Shown piece after piece: positions 48,173-58,347 of a stretch of DNA of 64,000 nucleotides. Position numbers and translations under genes: made by a program. This DNA comes from Pseudomonas saudiphocaensis (lineage in GTDB: Bacteria > Pseudomonadota > Gammaproteobacteria > Pseudomonadales > Pseudomonadaceae). Numbering within the stretch: position 1 is the stretch's first letter; every line of letters begins with the position of its first letter. Below the pieces are notes generated by a model. The model was not told where the DNA came from, did not search any database, and saw only the letters and a program-made list of their open reading frames with translations. The stretch covers positions 1,240,001-1,304,000 of the forward strand of contig NZ_CCSF01000001.1 of the NCBI RefSeq assembly GCF_000756775.1. Direction: 5' to 3'.

Positions 48173-49265
48173 GTACCGCCTTGGGATACGAGCCCAGCAC
48201 TTTCAGCGCCACGGCTTCGTTGCCGATCTTTTCCAGCACGTCCTTGATCAGCGGATCCTGGTGGTGGCCGATGCAGTCGATGAAGAACACATAGGTCCAC
48301 TTGCCACTGCGCGACGGCCGCGTTTCGATGCGGGTCAGGTCGATGCCGTTGGCATGGAACGGCATCAGCAGCTCATGCAGGGCGCCCGGCTTGTTGCGCA
48401 TGGAAACGATGATCGAGGTCTTGTCATCGCCAGTCGGCGGCACTTCCTGGCTGCCGATGATGAGAAAGCGCGTAGAGTTGTCAGGGCGGTCCTCGATCTT
48501 CTCTGCCAGCTTGCTCAACCCATACAGCTGCGCCGCCATGTCGCCGGCGATGGCAGCCGAATTCCACTCGCTCTTCACACGCTTGGCGGCGTCGGCGTTG
48601 CTTGATACGGCCACGCGCTCTACGTTCGGGTAGTGAGCGTCCAGCCACTTGCGGCACTGGGCCAGGGACTGGGCATGGGAATAGATGCGGGTGATGCGGT
48701 CGGTCTTGGTCGTCTCGCCTACCAGCAGGTGATGGTGAATACGCAATTCGACCTCACCGCAGATGACGATGTCATGCTCGAGGAAGCTGTCCAGTGTGTG
48801 GTTGACCGCACCTTCGGTGGAGTTCTCCACCGGTACTACGCCAAAGTTCACCGCACCGGCGACCACTTCACGGAACACCTCATCAATTGCCGCCATGGGC
48901 TTACTGATCACCGAATGACCAAAATGCTTGAGCGCAGCAGCTTGCGAGAAGGTGCCCTCAGGGCCGAGATAGGCGACCCGTAGCGGCTGCTCAAGAGCCA
49001 GGCAGGAGGACATGATTTCGCGGAACAAACGCGCCATTTCCTCGTTGTCCAGCGGCCCTTTGTTCAGCTCCATGATGCGCTTGAGCACCTGCGCCTCGCG
49101 CTCGGGGCGATAGAAAATCGCCTCTTCACCCTCGGCCAGCGAAGCCATCTTGACCCGCGCCACATCCTGGGCACAGCGGGCGCGCTCGCTGATCATTTCG
49201 AGGATTCGCTCATCCAGGCTGTCGATGCGCAGCCGCAGGGCCTTGAGCTGGTCGGCGTCACTCAT
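48168..49265 (-). CDS. pheA: Bifunctional chorismate mutase/prephenate dehydratase (P-protein)
   Basis: 365 aa. N-terminal AroQ chorismate mutase (about 1-90; RLRIDSLDERILEMISERARCAQDVARVK), prephenate dehydratase (about 95-270; VAYLGPEGTFSQAAALKHFG, VPVENSTEGAVNHTLD, and TRFLIIG), and a C-terminal ACT domain for Phe feedback (PGALHELLMPFHANGIDLTRIETRPSR). Its ATG overlaps the serC stop (TGATG). Product phenylpyruvate feeds phenylalanine. Confidence 0.97.
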   Translation of the reverse strand: MSDADQLKALRLRIDSLDERILEMISERARCAQDVARVKMASLAEGEEAIFYRPEREAQVLKRIMELNKGPLDNEEMARLFREIMSSCLALEQPLRVAYLGPEGTFSQAAALKHFGHSVISKPMAAIDEVFREVVAGAVNFGVVPVENSTEGAVNHTLDSFLEHDIVICGEVELRIHHHLLVGETTKTDRITRIYSHAQSLAQCRKWLDAHYPNVERVAVSSNADAAKRVKSEWNSAAIAGDMAAQLYGLSKLAEKIEDRPDNSTRFLIIGSQEVPPTGDDKTSIIVSMRNKPGALHELLMPFHANGIDLTRIETRPSRSGKWTYVFFIDCIGHHQDPLIKDVLEKIGNEAVALKVLGSYPKAVL

Positions 49266-50350
49266 CAACCGTGCTCCTTCTCGAACTCGCCCATGTAGGC
49301 CACGAGCGCCTCGACAGCATCCAGGCCCACCGCGTTGTAGATGGAGGCACGCATGCCGCCGACCGAGCGATGCCCTTTCAGGTTGAGCAGACCTCGGGCA
49401 TCGGCGCCGGCCAGGAAGGCCTTATCCAGACGCTCGTCGGCCAGACGGAAAGGCACATTCATCCAGGAACGCGCATTCTCCGAAACCGGGTTGGAGTAGA
49501 AATCGCTGGCATCGATAAAGCCGTAGAGCAGCTCCTTCTTCGCCCGGTTACGCTGCTCCATGGCCTCGACGCCGCCCTGCTCCTTCAGCCACTCGAAGAC
49601 CAGCCCCGAGAGGTACCAGGAGAAGGTCGCTGGCGTGTTGTACATGGAGCCGTTATCCGCCGCGATCTTGTAATCGAGCATGGTCGGGCAGCTTGAACGC
49701 GCATTGCCAATCAGGTCTTCGCGCACAATCACCACCACCAGGCCGGACGGACCGATGTTCTTCTGAGCACCGGCGTAGATCAGGCCGAACTGCGAGACAT
49801 CAATGGGCCGCGAGAGAATGTCTGACGACATGTCCACCACCAAGGGGGTTTCGCCCAGGCTTGGCACCCAGTCAAATTCCAGTCCGCCAATGGTTTCGTT
49901 ACTGGCGTAATGCAGATAGGCGGCGTTATCGCTCAGCTGCCACTCGTTCTGCCCGGGAATGGCAAAGTAATCGTAAGATTTGGCGCTTGCGGCGACATTG
50001 ATATTGCCGAAGCGACGGGCCTCTTCAATGCTCTTGCGCGACCAGATGCCGGTATCGACGTAATCGGCGACGCCATCCTCGGGCAGCAGATTCAGCGGAA
50101 TCTGGGCAAATTGCTGGCTGGCCCCACCCTGCAGGAACAGCACCTTGTAGTTCGATGGAATCGCCAGCAGATCGCGCAGGTCCTGTTCGGCCTTCTCGGC
50201 TATCGCCACGTAGGCATCACTGCGATGACTCATTTCCATTACTGAAAGGCCACGACCCTGCCAGTCCAGCAGCTCAGCCTGGGCGCGTTGCAGCACCGCT
50301 TCGGGCAGCGCGGCCGGGCCGGCGCAGAAGTTAAAGGCGCGTTTGCTCAT
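49265..50350 (-). CDS. serC: Phosphoserine aminotransferase
   Basis: 361 aa, family length, starting MSKRAFNFCAGPAALP. PLP lysine in YAGAQKNIGPSGL; GGAS and SGTE-like substrate loops are present. It makes 3-phosphoserine from 3-phosphohydroxypyruvate for serine, and also works in PLP synthesis together with pdxB in this window. It is 126 bp downstream of gyrA and coupled to pheA. Confidence 0.96.
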   Translation of the reverse strand: MSKRAFNFCAGPAALPEAVLQRAQAELLDWQGRGLSVMEMSHRSDAYVAIAEKAEQDLRDLLAIPSNYKVLFLQGGASQQFAQIPLNLLPEDGVADYVDTGIWSRKSIEEARRFGNINVAASAKSYDYFAIPGQNEWQLSDNAAYLHYASNETIGGLEFDWVPSLGETPLVVDMSSDILSRPIDVSQFGLIYAGAQKNIGPSGLVVVIVREDLIGNARSSCPTMLDYKIAADNGSMYNTPATFSWYLSGLVFEWLKEQGGVEAMEQRNRAKKELLYGFIDASDFYSNPVSENARSWMNVPFRLADERLDKAFLAGADARGLLNLKGHRSVGGMRASIYNAVGLDAVEALVAYMGEFEKEHG

Positions 50351-50476
50351 CTTCGTTCTCTCAAAAACGGTCGATACCATGTTCGCCGGCCCTCATCCGC
50401 TACTCGAGGCCTGCGTTTTCAGTTTTCGGTGTAGAGCGCAAAGCGAGGCCCATAAGGGCCTCGCATACTGGTTGGA

Positions 50477-53281
50477 TCAGTTCTCGTCGTCAGTTGGCAC
50501 GACATCCGGTGACACGTCACCAGCCCCGCCAAGCAGCTCGTCTTCAGAAGGCTCGGTGCTTATCACGGGCATTTCCTTCTCCAGCGCCTCGCCATCCAGG
50601 CTGGCCTCAATGTCTTCCAGCACATCCTCTTCGGAAGGCTCCTGGACACGTTCGAGACTGACCAGATGCTCATTCTTGGCCAACTTGATCAAGGTCACGC
50701 CCTGGGTATTACGGCCCAGTGACGACACCTCGTCGACGCGAGTACGCACCAGCGTACCCTGATCGGAGATCAGCATGATCTCCTCGCCAGACTGCACCTG
50801 AACCGCACCGACCAGCGGCCCGTTGCGCTCGTTGGTGACCATGGCGATCACGCCCTGGCCACCACGTCCACGGCGTGGGAACTCGTCGATCACGGTGCGC
50901 TTGCCATAGCCGTTGAGGCTGGCGGTGAGGATCTGCGCGTTGGGCTCGGGAATCAACATGGAAATCAGGCGCTGGCCTTCCGGCAGACGCATGCCGCGCA
51001 CGCCACGGGCAGTACGACCCATGGTACGCACGTGCTTTTCCTTGAAGCGGATAACCTTGCCGCCATCGGAGAACAGCATGACTTCGCGAGCACCGTCGGT
51101 AATCGCAGCGGCGATCAGGGTGTCCCCTTCTTCCAGGCTAAGCGCAATCAGACCGACGCTACGTGGACGGCTGAACTGCGACAACGGGGTTTTCTTCACT
51201 GTGCCCTTGGCAGTTGCCATAAAGATGTAGGTGCCGGTCGGCTCGTCTGCCGACTCGTCGGCCTCTTCGCCATCAAGGGACTCTTCCGCCTCATCGTTTT
51301 CGCTGACGATTTCCGCGTCTTCGACGTCATCCTCCTCATGCGACTGCTGACGCGCAGCCTCGAGGTCGATCTGCAGCATCGCGGTGATGTGCTCACCGTC
51401 ATCCAGCGGCAGCAGGTTCACCAGCGGGCGTCCACGCGAGGTACGCGATGCCTCGGGAATTTCGTAGGTTTTAAGCCAGTACACCTTGCCCTTGCTGGAG
51501 AACAACAGCAGCGTGGCGTGGCTATTGGCAACCAGCAGGTGTTCGACGTAATCCTCTTCCTTGACGCCAGTGGCGGCTTTGCCGCGACCACCCCGACGCT
51601 GCGCCTGATAGGCCGCCAGCGGCTGCGACTTGGCATAGCCACCATGGGAGATGGTTACCACGCGCTCTTCTTCGGTGATCAAGTCGGCCAGGGTCAGGTC
51701 CAGACGTGCTTCAAGAATCTCGGTGCGACGGGCATCGCCGAATTCGGCCTTGACGCCTTCCAGCTCCTCGCAAATGACTTCCATCAGGCGCTCGGGGCTG
51801 GTCAGGATGCGGATCAGCTCACCAATCTGGGTCAGGATTTCCTGATACTCGGCCAGCAGCTTTTCATGCTCAAGACCGGTCAGGCGGTGCAGACGCAGAT
51901 CAAGGATGGCCTGTGCCTGTTCCGGCGACAGGTAGTAACGCCCATCACGCAATCCGTATTGCGGGTCAAGGTCTTCCGGGCGGCACGCATCGGCGCCGGC
52001 ACGCTCGACCATTCCCTCTACCGCGCTGGATTCCCAAGCGGTGGAGATCAGGGCCTCCTTGGCTTCCGCCGGCGTCGGCGAAGCCTTGATCAGCGCGATG
52101 ACCGGATCGATATTGGACAGCGCAACCGCCTGACCTTCGAGGATATGACCACGCTCGCGCGCCTTGCGCAGCTCAAACACAGTGCGCCGGGTAACCACTT
52201 CACGGCGGTGGCGCACGAAGGCTTCCAGCAGCTCCTTGAGGTTCAGCGTGCGTGGCTGGCCATCGACCAGTGCCACGACGTTGATGCCGAACACGCTCTG
52301 CAGCTGGGTTTGGGCATACAGATTATTGAGGATGACCTCCGGCACTTCGCCACGGCGCAGCTCGATGACGACACGCATGCCGTCCTTGTCGGACTCGTCA
52401 CGCAGCTCGGTAATGCCTTCGAGCTTCTTCTCTTTAACCAACTCGGCGATCTTCTCGATCAGCCGCGCCTTGTTCAGCTGGTACGGCAGCTCGGTGATAA
52501 CAATCTGCTGGCGGCCACCGACCTTGTCGATGTCCTCAATGGTTGAACGAGCGCGCATATAAATGCGGCCACGCCCGGTGCGGTAGGCCTCAACGATACC
52601 GGCACGACCATTGATGATGCCTGCAGTGGGGAAATCCGGACCCGGGATATAGGTCATCAGCTCGTCGACGGTGATATCCGGGTTGGCAATCAGCGCCAGG
52701 CAGCCGTCGATGACTTCGCCCAGGTTGTGCGGCGGAATGTTGGTGGCCATGCCCACTGCAATACCGCTGGAACCGTTGACCAGCAGGTTCGGGACCTTGG
52801 TCGGCATGACCGCCGGAATCTGCTCGGTGCCATCGTAGTTGGGCACCCAGTCCACGGTTTCCTTGTGCAGGTCAGCCAGCAGCTCATGGGCCAGCTTGGC
52901 CATGCGCACTTCGGTATATCGCATGGCCGCGGCACTGTCGCCGTCTACCGAACCGAAGTTGCCCTGGCCATCGACCAGCAGATAGCGCAACGAGAACGGC
53001 TGCGCCATCCGGACGATGGTGTCGTACACCGCCGAATCGCCGTGAGGGTGGTATTTACCGATCACATCACCGACCACACGGGCCGATTTCTTGTACGGCT
53101 TGTTCCAGTCGTTGCCGAGCTCACTCATGGCAAAAAGCACACGACGGTGCACCGGCTTCAAGCCGTCTCGTGCATCCGGCAGCGCCCGCCCGACGATTAC
53201 GCTCATGGCGTAATCGAGGTAGGACTGCTTGAGTTCGTCTTCGATATTGACCGGGAGGATTTCTTTGGCCAGTTCGCCCAT
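50477..53281 (-). CDS. gyrA: DNA gyrase subunit A
   Basis: 934 aa. The winged-helix and tower domain carries the catalytic Tyr in [11 protein letters not shown]. The quinolone region reads [14 protein letters not shown], with Ser and Asp at E. coli positions 83 and 87, so no classical resistance substitution is present. [12 protein letters not shown] is the GyrA-box opening the C-terminal DNA-wrapping pinwheel. An acidic insertion ([20 protein letters not shown], about residues 640-680) interrupts the pinwheel, as in other Pseudomonas. Start [10 protein letters not shown] is the family start. Confidence 0.98.
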   Translation of the reverse strand: MGELAKEILPVNIEDELKQSYLDYAMSVIVGRALPDARDGLKPVHRRVLFAMSELGNDWNKPYKKSARVVGDVIGKYHPHGDSAVYDTIVRMAQPFSLRYLLVDGQGNFGSVDGDSAAAMRYTEVRMAKLAHELLADLHKETVDWVPNYDGTEQIPAVMPTKVPNLLVNGSSGIAVGMATNIPPHNLGEVIDGCLALIANPDITVDELMTYIPGPDFPTAGIINGRAGIVEAYRTGRGRIYMRARSTIEDIDKVGGRQQIVITELPYQLNKARLIEKIAELVKEKKLEGITELRDESDKDGMRVVIELRRGEVPEVILNNLYAQTQLQSVFGINVVALVDGQPRTLNLKELLEAFVRHRREVVTRRTVFELRKARERGHILEGQAVALSNIDPVIALIKASPTPAEAKEALISTAWESSAVEGMVERAGADACRPEDLDPQYGLRDGRYYLSPEQAQAILDLRLHRLTGLEHEKLLAEYQEILTQIGELIRILTSPERLMEVICEELEGVKAEFGDARRTEILEARLDLTLADLITEEERVVTISHGGYAKSQPLAAYQAQRRGGRGKAATGVKEEDYVEHLLVANSHATLLLFSSKGKVYWLKTYEIPEASRTSRGRPLVNLLPLDDGEHITAMLQIDLEAARQQSHEEDDVEDAEIVSENDEAEESLDGEEADESADEPTGTYIFMATAKGTVKKTPLSQFSRPRSVGLIALSLEEGDTLIAAAITDGAREVMLFSDGGKVIRFKEKHVRTMGRTARGVRGMRLPEGQRLISMLIPEPNAQILTASLNGYGKRTVIDEFPRRGRGGQGVIAMVTNERNGPLVGAVQVQSGEEIMLISDQGTLVRTRVDEVSSLGRNTQGVTLIKLAKNEHLVSLERVQEPSEEDVLEDIEASLDGEALEKEMPVISTEPSEDELLGGAGDVSPDVVPTDDEN

Positions 53282-53738
53282 GGAAGCCTGGTTCCTTGTA
53301 GTCAGCAGGGTCCTGCGATTAAGAGCGAGATGGTACCACAAGGCGGCCGCTCGCTGGAGGTAGCGACTGCGTTACAGGCACCAGGCAGCAACGGCATGAC
53401 GTCAGGCGCTAGTCGAAATTAGCTTCTTTACCTGCGAAACCAGTGCGCCTCCCCCCCTCCTCGACCGGACATCGGCTTATAAATCAGCCCCGCCCTTCTT
53501 TACTGGGCCGAACAGGCTAGTGCGGGCCGAATCTACGCAAAGGGTGAGCCCACCAACTCTTTTACACGCAGTTAAAACCAAGACCTTTTTTAAACATCCT
53601 GAAGGATAAAAGCCCACTGTAAAAAGCGGTGGTGCTTTTTAAGTTGTGAGAAGCCCCGCCACACAGCTCCTAAGAACTTAAAAAGTTAGTTGCTCGCAAC
53701 TAATGGGAAATATTAGGCCTGATGCCTTAGCACCCCGG
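53282..53738. other. 457-bp AT-richer spacer between gyrA and nhaA with palindromes
   Basis: No gene was recognised on either strand. The first part should hold the gyrA promoter. The rest is noticeably AT-richer than the neighbours and contains AAAAAGC-GGTGGT-GCTTTTT (53621-53640), a terminator-like hairpin; TTAGTTGC-TC-GCAACTAA (53686-53703), an 8-bp perfect palindrome typical of a dimeric regulator site; and CACCCCGGT-CAA-ACCGGGGTG (53731-53751), a stem overlapping the nhaA stop. No regulator or target gene lies beside the palindrome. Confidence 0.6.
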
Positions 53739-55109
53739 TCAAACCGGGGTGGGTTGTATAATTTGCTTATTTCTGCGCACCAGAATCATCCCGAATATCA
53801 GCCCCAGTACAGCCGCAGCGACAGAGCCCAGTAGCACACCCAGTTTGGCAGCGCCTAGAAGATTGGGGTCATTGAAAGCGAGCATTCCGATAAAGATCGA
53901 CATAGTGAAACCCACGCCCGCAAACAGGCCAAGCAGCCAGATGCCCGCCCAGCTAACGCCAGCCGGCATAGTACACAGCCCCAGTCGCACCATTAGCCAG
54001 GTTGCGCCCACAATGCCTAGCGGCTTACCCATTACCAGGCCGGCGATCACGCCGATGGCGACCCACTGGGCACCATCCACATCGAGTTCAATGCCATCCA
54101 GCGTGATCCCTGCGTTAGCCAATGCGAAGATCGGCATGATGCCGAACGCAACCCAGGGATGAAGAGCCGTCTGCACGCGAACCACGGGCGGCATCAGCTC
54201 GCGCTGGGCAAGACGCAGCTCGCGCAACCGCGCGCACATCTGATCCGTATCACTGCAAACGCTCGAACCGCGCCCGGTGAGATCAGCGACAATACGCAAC
54301 AGCATATCCATGGGCCGTTCGCGCAGGCGCACCGGCACCACAGGCGTCATCATTCCCAGCACCACTCCAGCCAGGGTTGGGTGAGCCCCTGTCATCAACA
54401 GCCCCAGCCAGAGCACCACGCCGGGAATGACATATGCAAAAGCGGTCCCGATCCCCATTTGCTGTAGCGCCAGCACCATGAGAACCCCGACGCCTGCAAC
54501 CAGAAAGCCACCCATGTTCAGCCCATCGGAATAGAACAGGGCAATAATCAGAATGGCGACAACATCGTCAATGATCGCCAAGGCGAGCAGGAAAATCCGC
54601 ACATTGCTGGGCACCGAGCGCCCCAGAAGGGCCAGGAGACCTACTGCGAAAGCAATATCCGTTGCGGTGGGAATAGCCCAGCCGTTCTGCCCCGGACTTC
54701 CCAGATTCATTGCCATATAGATGATGGCTGGCGCCATCACACCGCCTGCCGCGGCGGCGATCGGCAGCATGGCCTGACGCGGGTTGCTCAGCGAGCCCTC
54801 ATGGATTTCGCGCCTCACCTCCATGCCGACGACAAGAAAGAACACCGTCATCAGCACATCGTTGATCCAGAAATGCAGCGGCTGCGTAAAGCTCAGCTCA
54901 CCCAAGCCAATGGACAGCGGCATATGCCACAGCGCGTGGTAGGAAGGCGCGAACGCCGTATTGGCCCAGATCATGGCGATACATGCAGCTACCAGCAGAA
55001 CAATGCCGCTGGCGGCCTGAATGTGCATAAAACGCTCGACGGTGGCGAGAGCGCGCTGGGTAAGAAGCTGGACTCGAGGCAAGTCTTGTACAGAAGACGG
55101 GCGGGTCAT
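53739..55109 (-). CDS. nhaA: Na+/H+ antiporter NhaA
   Basis: 456 aa, about twelve helices. The essential ion-binding Asp pair is in [20 protein letters not shown], and [15 protein letters not shown] and FALANAGI, the discontinuous-helix motif, are present. It exchanges cytoplasmic Na+ or Li+ for external H+. It is longer than E. coli NhaA (388 aa); extra sequence between helices contains [27 protein letters not shown] precedes the ATG. A structured leader lies upstream. Confidence 0.94.
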   Translation of the reverse strand: MTRPSSVQDLPRVQLLTQRALATVERFMHIQAASGIVLLVAACIAMIWANTAFAPSYHALWHMPLSIGLGELSFTQPLHFWINDVLMTVFFLVVGMEVRREIHEGSLSNPRQAMLPIAAAAGGVMAPAIIYMAMNLGSPGQNGWAIPTATDIAFAVGLLALLGRSVPSNVRIFLLALAIIDDVVAILIIALFYSDGLNMGGFLVAGVGVLMVLALQQMGIGTAFAYVIPGVVLWLGLLMTGAHPTLAGVVLGMMTPVVPVRLRERPMDMLLRIVADLTGRGSSVCSDTDQMCARLRELRLAQRELMPPVVRVQTALHPWVAFGIMPIFALANAGITLDGIELDVDGAQWVAIGVIAGLVMGKPLGIVGATWLMVRLGLCTMPAGVSWAGIWLLGLFAGVGFTMSIFIGMLAFNDPNLLGAAKLGVLLGSVAAAVLGLIFGMILVRRNKQIIQPTPV

Positions 55110-55117
55110 AATGGCAT

Positions 55118-55173
55118 CTCCCGCGTGGGCGGCCCGACCCACGCAAAACCTGTCCTCTCCCGTAACATCACGG
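55118..55173 (-). promoter_or_regulatory. Structured nhaA 5' leader, possible cation riboswitch
   Basis: On the minus strand a CCGT-GATGTT-ACGG hairpin (55160-55173), a purine-rich linker, and a strong GCGTGGG / CCCACGC hairpin (55123-55144) precede the SD GGGAG (55118-55122), which abuts the hairpin. Two stems joined by a purine-rich linker, placed on the SD of nhaA, recall the nhaA-I/nhaA-II leader motifs reported as Li+-sensing. I could not verify a consensus match. Confidence 0.4.
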
Positions 55174-55712
55174 CGACACACCTTGGCATCGAATATAGCC
55201 AGATAACATATAGGAGGCCAGCCATGCTGGACTTAAGTATTAAAAGACAGAAAGTATGTTCTGCGTTGCCTTAACAATTCAGCTGAGATCTTGGTAGAAA
55301 AAATTAAGGCGAAACCAACTCAGAAAGTGCGAACCAGCCCATCCAAGTTGATCAATAGCCGCTCTGGCTCGTGCGTCTCCAAAGTCTCAACAAACTTGTA
55401 TTTCTTCATCCAAATGCAGTACGAAAAGCGTTGCAAATACAAAGTATGTTTGTCGAGCCCTACTGGGACGACGAACGAACTCGCCGCGAGTCCCTCTAGC
55501 TGTACCGTTTAACAGATAGCGATCGGATCACCGAGCTTCCTGATAAACTGCCACCTTCGCGCCTGATGCAGATCTGCGCGGATAAAATTCGCCTCGTTAC
55601 GCAGCCACGCCGTTATCCCCTCACTTTGTGCTACATGGGCCGTTCAGGGCCTCCCGGCAGCACGCCCGCGGAGCCGGGATGAAACGCGCGAAATTGAGCA
55701 AGTCCAGACCCA
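55174..55712. other. Spacer between nhaA and dusA with a 16-codon ORF and a gene-like reverse frame
   Basis: No complete gene is supported. Plus-strand AGGAGG (55212-55217) precedes ATG at 55224 opening a 16-codon frame that stops at 55274: the strongest SD in this region on a tiny product. On the minus strand an open stretch (about 55508 to the stop at 55320) encodes protein-like sequence ending LLINLDGLVRTF, without a proper start except an internal ATG at 55409. A CCCGGC / GCCGGG hairpin (55653-55678) precedes dusA. Probably the site of a past deletion. Confidence 0.4.
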
Positions 55713-56723
55713 ATGCTAGAGAACACAGCCTCAAAGCCAGAAGCCAGCCGCACCAGCCCGTCTCGCCTCTTCAGCGTGGCGCCTATGATGGATTGGACTG
55801 ATAGGCATTGCCGGTACTTCCTGCGTCAACTTTCCCGCAATGCCCTGCTTTACACCGAGATGGTCACCACCGGCGCGTTGATTCATGGCGATGCCACACG
55901 CTATCTGGGCCATGACGAAGTGGAGCATCCGCTGGCGCTGCAGCTCGGCGGCAGCGTGCCGGGTGATCTCGCAACCTGCGCCAAGATGGCCGAGCACCAT
56001 GGTTACGACGAGGTCAACCTGAACGTTGGTTGCCCCAGCGACCGAGTGCAGAACAACATGATCGGCGCCTGCCTGATGGCTCATCCGACGCTGGTAGCCG
56101 ATTGCGTAAAAGCCATGCGTGATGCAGTTGAAATCGATGTGACGGTAAAGCATCGAATCGGCATCAACGGTCGCGACAGCTATGCCGAGCTGCGTGATTT
56201 TGTCGGCCAGGTAGCTGACGCCGGCTGCCGCAGCTTTACCGTACACGCGCGAATCGCCATTCTCGAAGGCCTCTCGCCTAAAGAGAATCGTGAGATCCCA
56301 CCACTGCGCTACGACGTCGCGGAGCAGTTGAAGACGGACTTCCCCGAACTGGAAATCGTCCTCAACGGAGGCATCAAGACTCTGGACGAATGCGAAGCTC
56401 ATCTGCAACGCTTCGATGGTGTGATGCTCGGACGTGAGGCCTACCACAACCCCTATCTGCTGGCGCAGGTGGACGCCCGCCTGTTCGGCGAAACCGAGCC
56501 AGCCATCAGCCGCGCCGACGCACTGGCACGGATGCGGCCGTACATTCAGCGACACCTGCAGGAAGGCGGTGCGATGCACCATATCACCAGACATATGCTC
56601 GGATTGGGCCAGGGCTTTCCGGGTGCCCGACGCTTTCGCCAGCTGCTCTCGGTGGATATCCACAAGTGCGAAGACCCACTGGCGCTGTTGGATCAGGCAG
56701 GCAGCCTGCTGGAAGGCCGCTGA
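55713..56723 (+). CDS. dusA: tRNA-dihydrouridine(20/20a) synthase DusA
   Basis: 336 aa FMN TIM-barrel enzyme that reduces U20/U20a in tRNA. SVAPMMDWTDRHCRYFLR near the N-terminus, the catalytic Cys in EVNLNVGCPSDRVQ, VKHRIGIN, VHARIAILEGLSPKENREIPPLRYD and GREAYHNPYLL are diagnostic of the DusA branch. The 5' region of dusA is a known integration site for some mobile elements; no integrase or att duplication is seen here. Confidence 0.96.
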   Translation: MLENTASKPEASRTSPSRLFSVAPMMDWTDRHCRYFLRQLSRNALLYTEMVTTGALIHGDATRYLGHDEVEHPLALQLGGSVPGDLATCAKMAEHHGYDEVNLNVGCPSDRVQNNMIGACLMAHPTLVADCVKAMRDAVEIDVTVKHRIGINGRDSYAELRDFVGQVADAGCRSFTVHARIAILEGLSPKENREIPPLRYDVAEQLKTDFPELEIVLNGGIKTLDECEAHLQRFDGVMLGREAYHNPYLLAQVDARLFGETEPAISRADALARMRPYIQRHLQEGGAMHHITRHMLGLGQGFPGARRFRQLLSVDIHKCEDPLALLDQAGSLLEGR

Positions 56724-56867
56724 ACTGGCGCCTATAAAGTTGTACCGCTGAAACATGCACCGTTGTAAAAAGGAACACGCGGGACCCTTTCCGATCCAAT
56801 TGAAGCCCTCCTGGCCCGCCGTTTGCGCCTCGACCAGGTTATGCCACTCAGAAGACAGAGCGCCCAC

Positions 56868-57794
56868 ATGACATCCAAGCTGGAACAACTCAAGCAGTTC
56901 ACCACAGTCGTCGCCGATACTGGCGACATCGACGCAATCGCCAACCTGCAACCGGTCGACGCTACCACCAACCCGTCGCTGCTGCTCAAGGCGGCCGCCT
57001 TGCCTCGCTACGCCGACCATCTGCAGACAGCCATGTCACGCTGCGGCGGGGATATCGGGCTGGGCTGTGACCTGTTCGCGGTCGCGGTCGGCGGCGAGAT
57101 ACTCAAGCTGATCCCTGGACGCATCTCGACGGAAGTCGATGCCCGGCTTTCCTTTGATAGCCAGGCGATGGTGCAGCGCGGCGAACGCCTGATCGAACTC
57201 TACGAACAGGCTGGCATTGCCCGCGAGCGCGTGCTGATCAAGCTGGCGTCTACCTGGGAAGGCATTCGCGCAGCCGAACAACTGGAAAAGGCCGGGATCC
57301 AGACCAACCTCACCCTGCTGTTCTCCTTCACCCAGGCCGTCGCCTGCGCCGAGGCCGGCGTGTTCCTGATCTCGCCGTTCGTAGGGCGCATCTACGACTG
57401 GTACAAGAAACACGAAGGCCGCGATTACACCGGCGCTGAAGACCCTGGCGTGCAGTCGGCCAGCCGCATCTATGACTACTACAAGGCCCATGACTACAAA
57501 ACGGTGGTAATGGGGGCGAGCTTCCGCAATATCGGGCAAATCGAAGCGCTGGCCGGCTGCGACCGCCTGACCATCAGCCCCGAACTCCTCGGTCAACTGG
57601 CCCAGGCTGAAGGCGCGCTACCGCGCCAGCTGCAGCCGGGCCGTGCATCCGAGCCACGTCAGTCAATGGACGAAAAAACGTTCCGCTGGGGTCTGAATGA
57701 AGATGCCATGGCGACCGAAAAACTGGCCGAGGGCATTCGTCAGTTCGCCCGGGATCAGGAAAAGCTTGAGGCCCTGCTTCATGCCAAGCGCTGA
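56868..57794 (+). CDS. tal: Transaldolase
   Basis: 308 aa from the ATG at 56868 (family start [10 protein letters not shown]). Pentose phosphate enzyme exchanging dihydroxyacetone units between sedoheptulose-7-P and glyceraldehyde-3-P. The Schiff-base Lys is in [31 protein letters not shown] and the phosphate-site region [23 protein letters not shown] are typical of the TalB type. Convergent with the STAS gene. Confidence 0.96.
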   Translation: MTSKLEQLKQFTTVVADTGDIDAIANLQPVDATTNPSLLLKAAALPRYADHLQTAMSRCGGDIGLGCDLFAVAVGGEILKLIPGRISTEVDARLSFDSQAMVQRGERLIELYEQAGIARERVLIKLASTWEGIRAAEQLEKAGIQTNLTLLFSFTQAVACAEAGVFLISPFVGRIYDWYKKHEGRDYTGAEDPGVQSASRIYDYYKAHDYKTVVMGASFRNIGQIEALAGCDRLTISPELLGQLAQAEGALPRQLQPGRASEPRQSMDEKTFRWGLNEDAMATEKLAEGIRQFARDQEKLEALLHAKR

Positions 57795-57864
57795 CAAAAA
57801 GGCAAGACGAGGCCGTTACTGCAATCCATTGCCAACATAGAGGATTGTTTGGCGGCCTGGTAGG

Positions 57865-58347
57865 TCAGGAACGCTCCAATGCCATCACCAGATCCCGAAA
57901 GGCTTCGCGGTTGGAATCATTGAGGCTCATCAGAATGCGGTGAGCCTCAAGTACCTTGGCCTTTACCACTTCCTCGGATTGATCCTGGTTCGGCAAATCT
58001 GCCAGCTGCTCGGGTGTTTGCAGTGGCTGGTCGACAATATTGAATACCTGATCGAAGCCCATCGAATGCAGCAGACGGGTGATATCCGGATGCGTGGTGA
58101 CCAGGGTTGGCAGCAGGCCGACCTTCTGCCTGGAGAGGATTGAAAGCTTGGCCAGCAGACCAAGGGTGGTGCTGTCGATGCTGCAGCTCTCCGTCAGGTC
58201 GATGACGATCGAGGAGAAATTCAGCGATGAGAAGATCTGATCGATGGTCGCATCCAGTGCTGAACACAGCGTCAGACGAATTTCGCCGACGAACTTGAGG
58301 ACGAAGGTGCCGTCCTGCTCGGCGAACTGGATTTTACCGGTGCTCAT
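57865..58347 (-). CDS. STAS-domain anti-sigma factor antagonist (RssC-like)
   Basis: 160 aa. A SpoIIAA-like STAS domain (about 1-100) has IVIDLTESCSIDSTTLGLL, with Ser59 aligning with the phosphorylated Ser of SpoIIAA. A C-terminal helical extension (about 105-160) follows. It overlaps the response-regulator phosphatase by 4 bp. In this position (between tal and the PP2C regulator) Pseudomonas encodes the RssC partner implicated with RssB in sigma-S control. The role is inferred from order and domains. Confidence 0.82.
   Translation of the reverse strand: MSTGKIQFAEQDGTFVLKFVGEIRLTLCSALDATIDQIFSSLNFSSIVIDLTESCSIDSTTLGLLAKLSILSRQKVGLLPTLVTTHPDITRLLHSMGFDQVFNIVDQPLQTPEQLADLPNQDQSEEVVKAKVLEAHRILMSLNDSNREAFRDLVMALERS

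Noticed and set aside
51032-52546. 504-codon open frame antisense to gyrA
   Set aside because: Shadow of gyrA codon bias; no recognisable domain.
55600-55800. Mobile element integrated at the dusA 5' end
   Set aside because: No integrase, no direct repeats and an intact dusA start.
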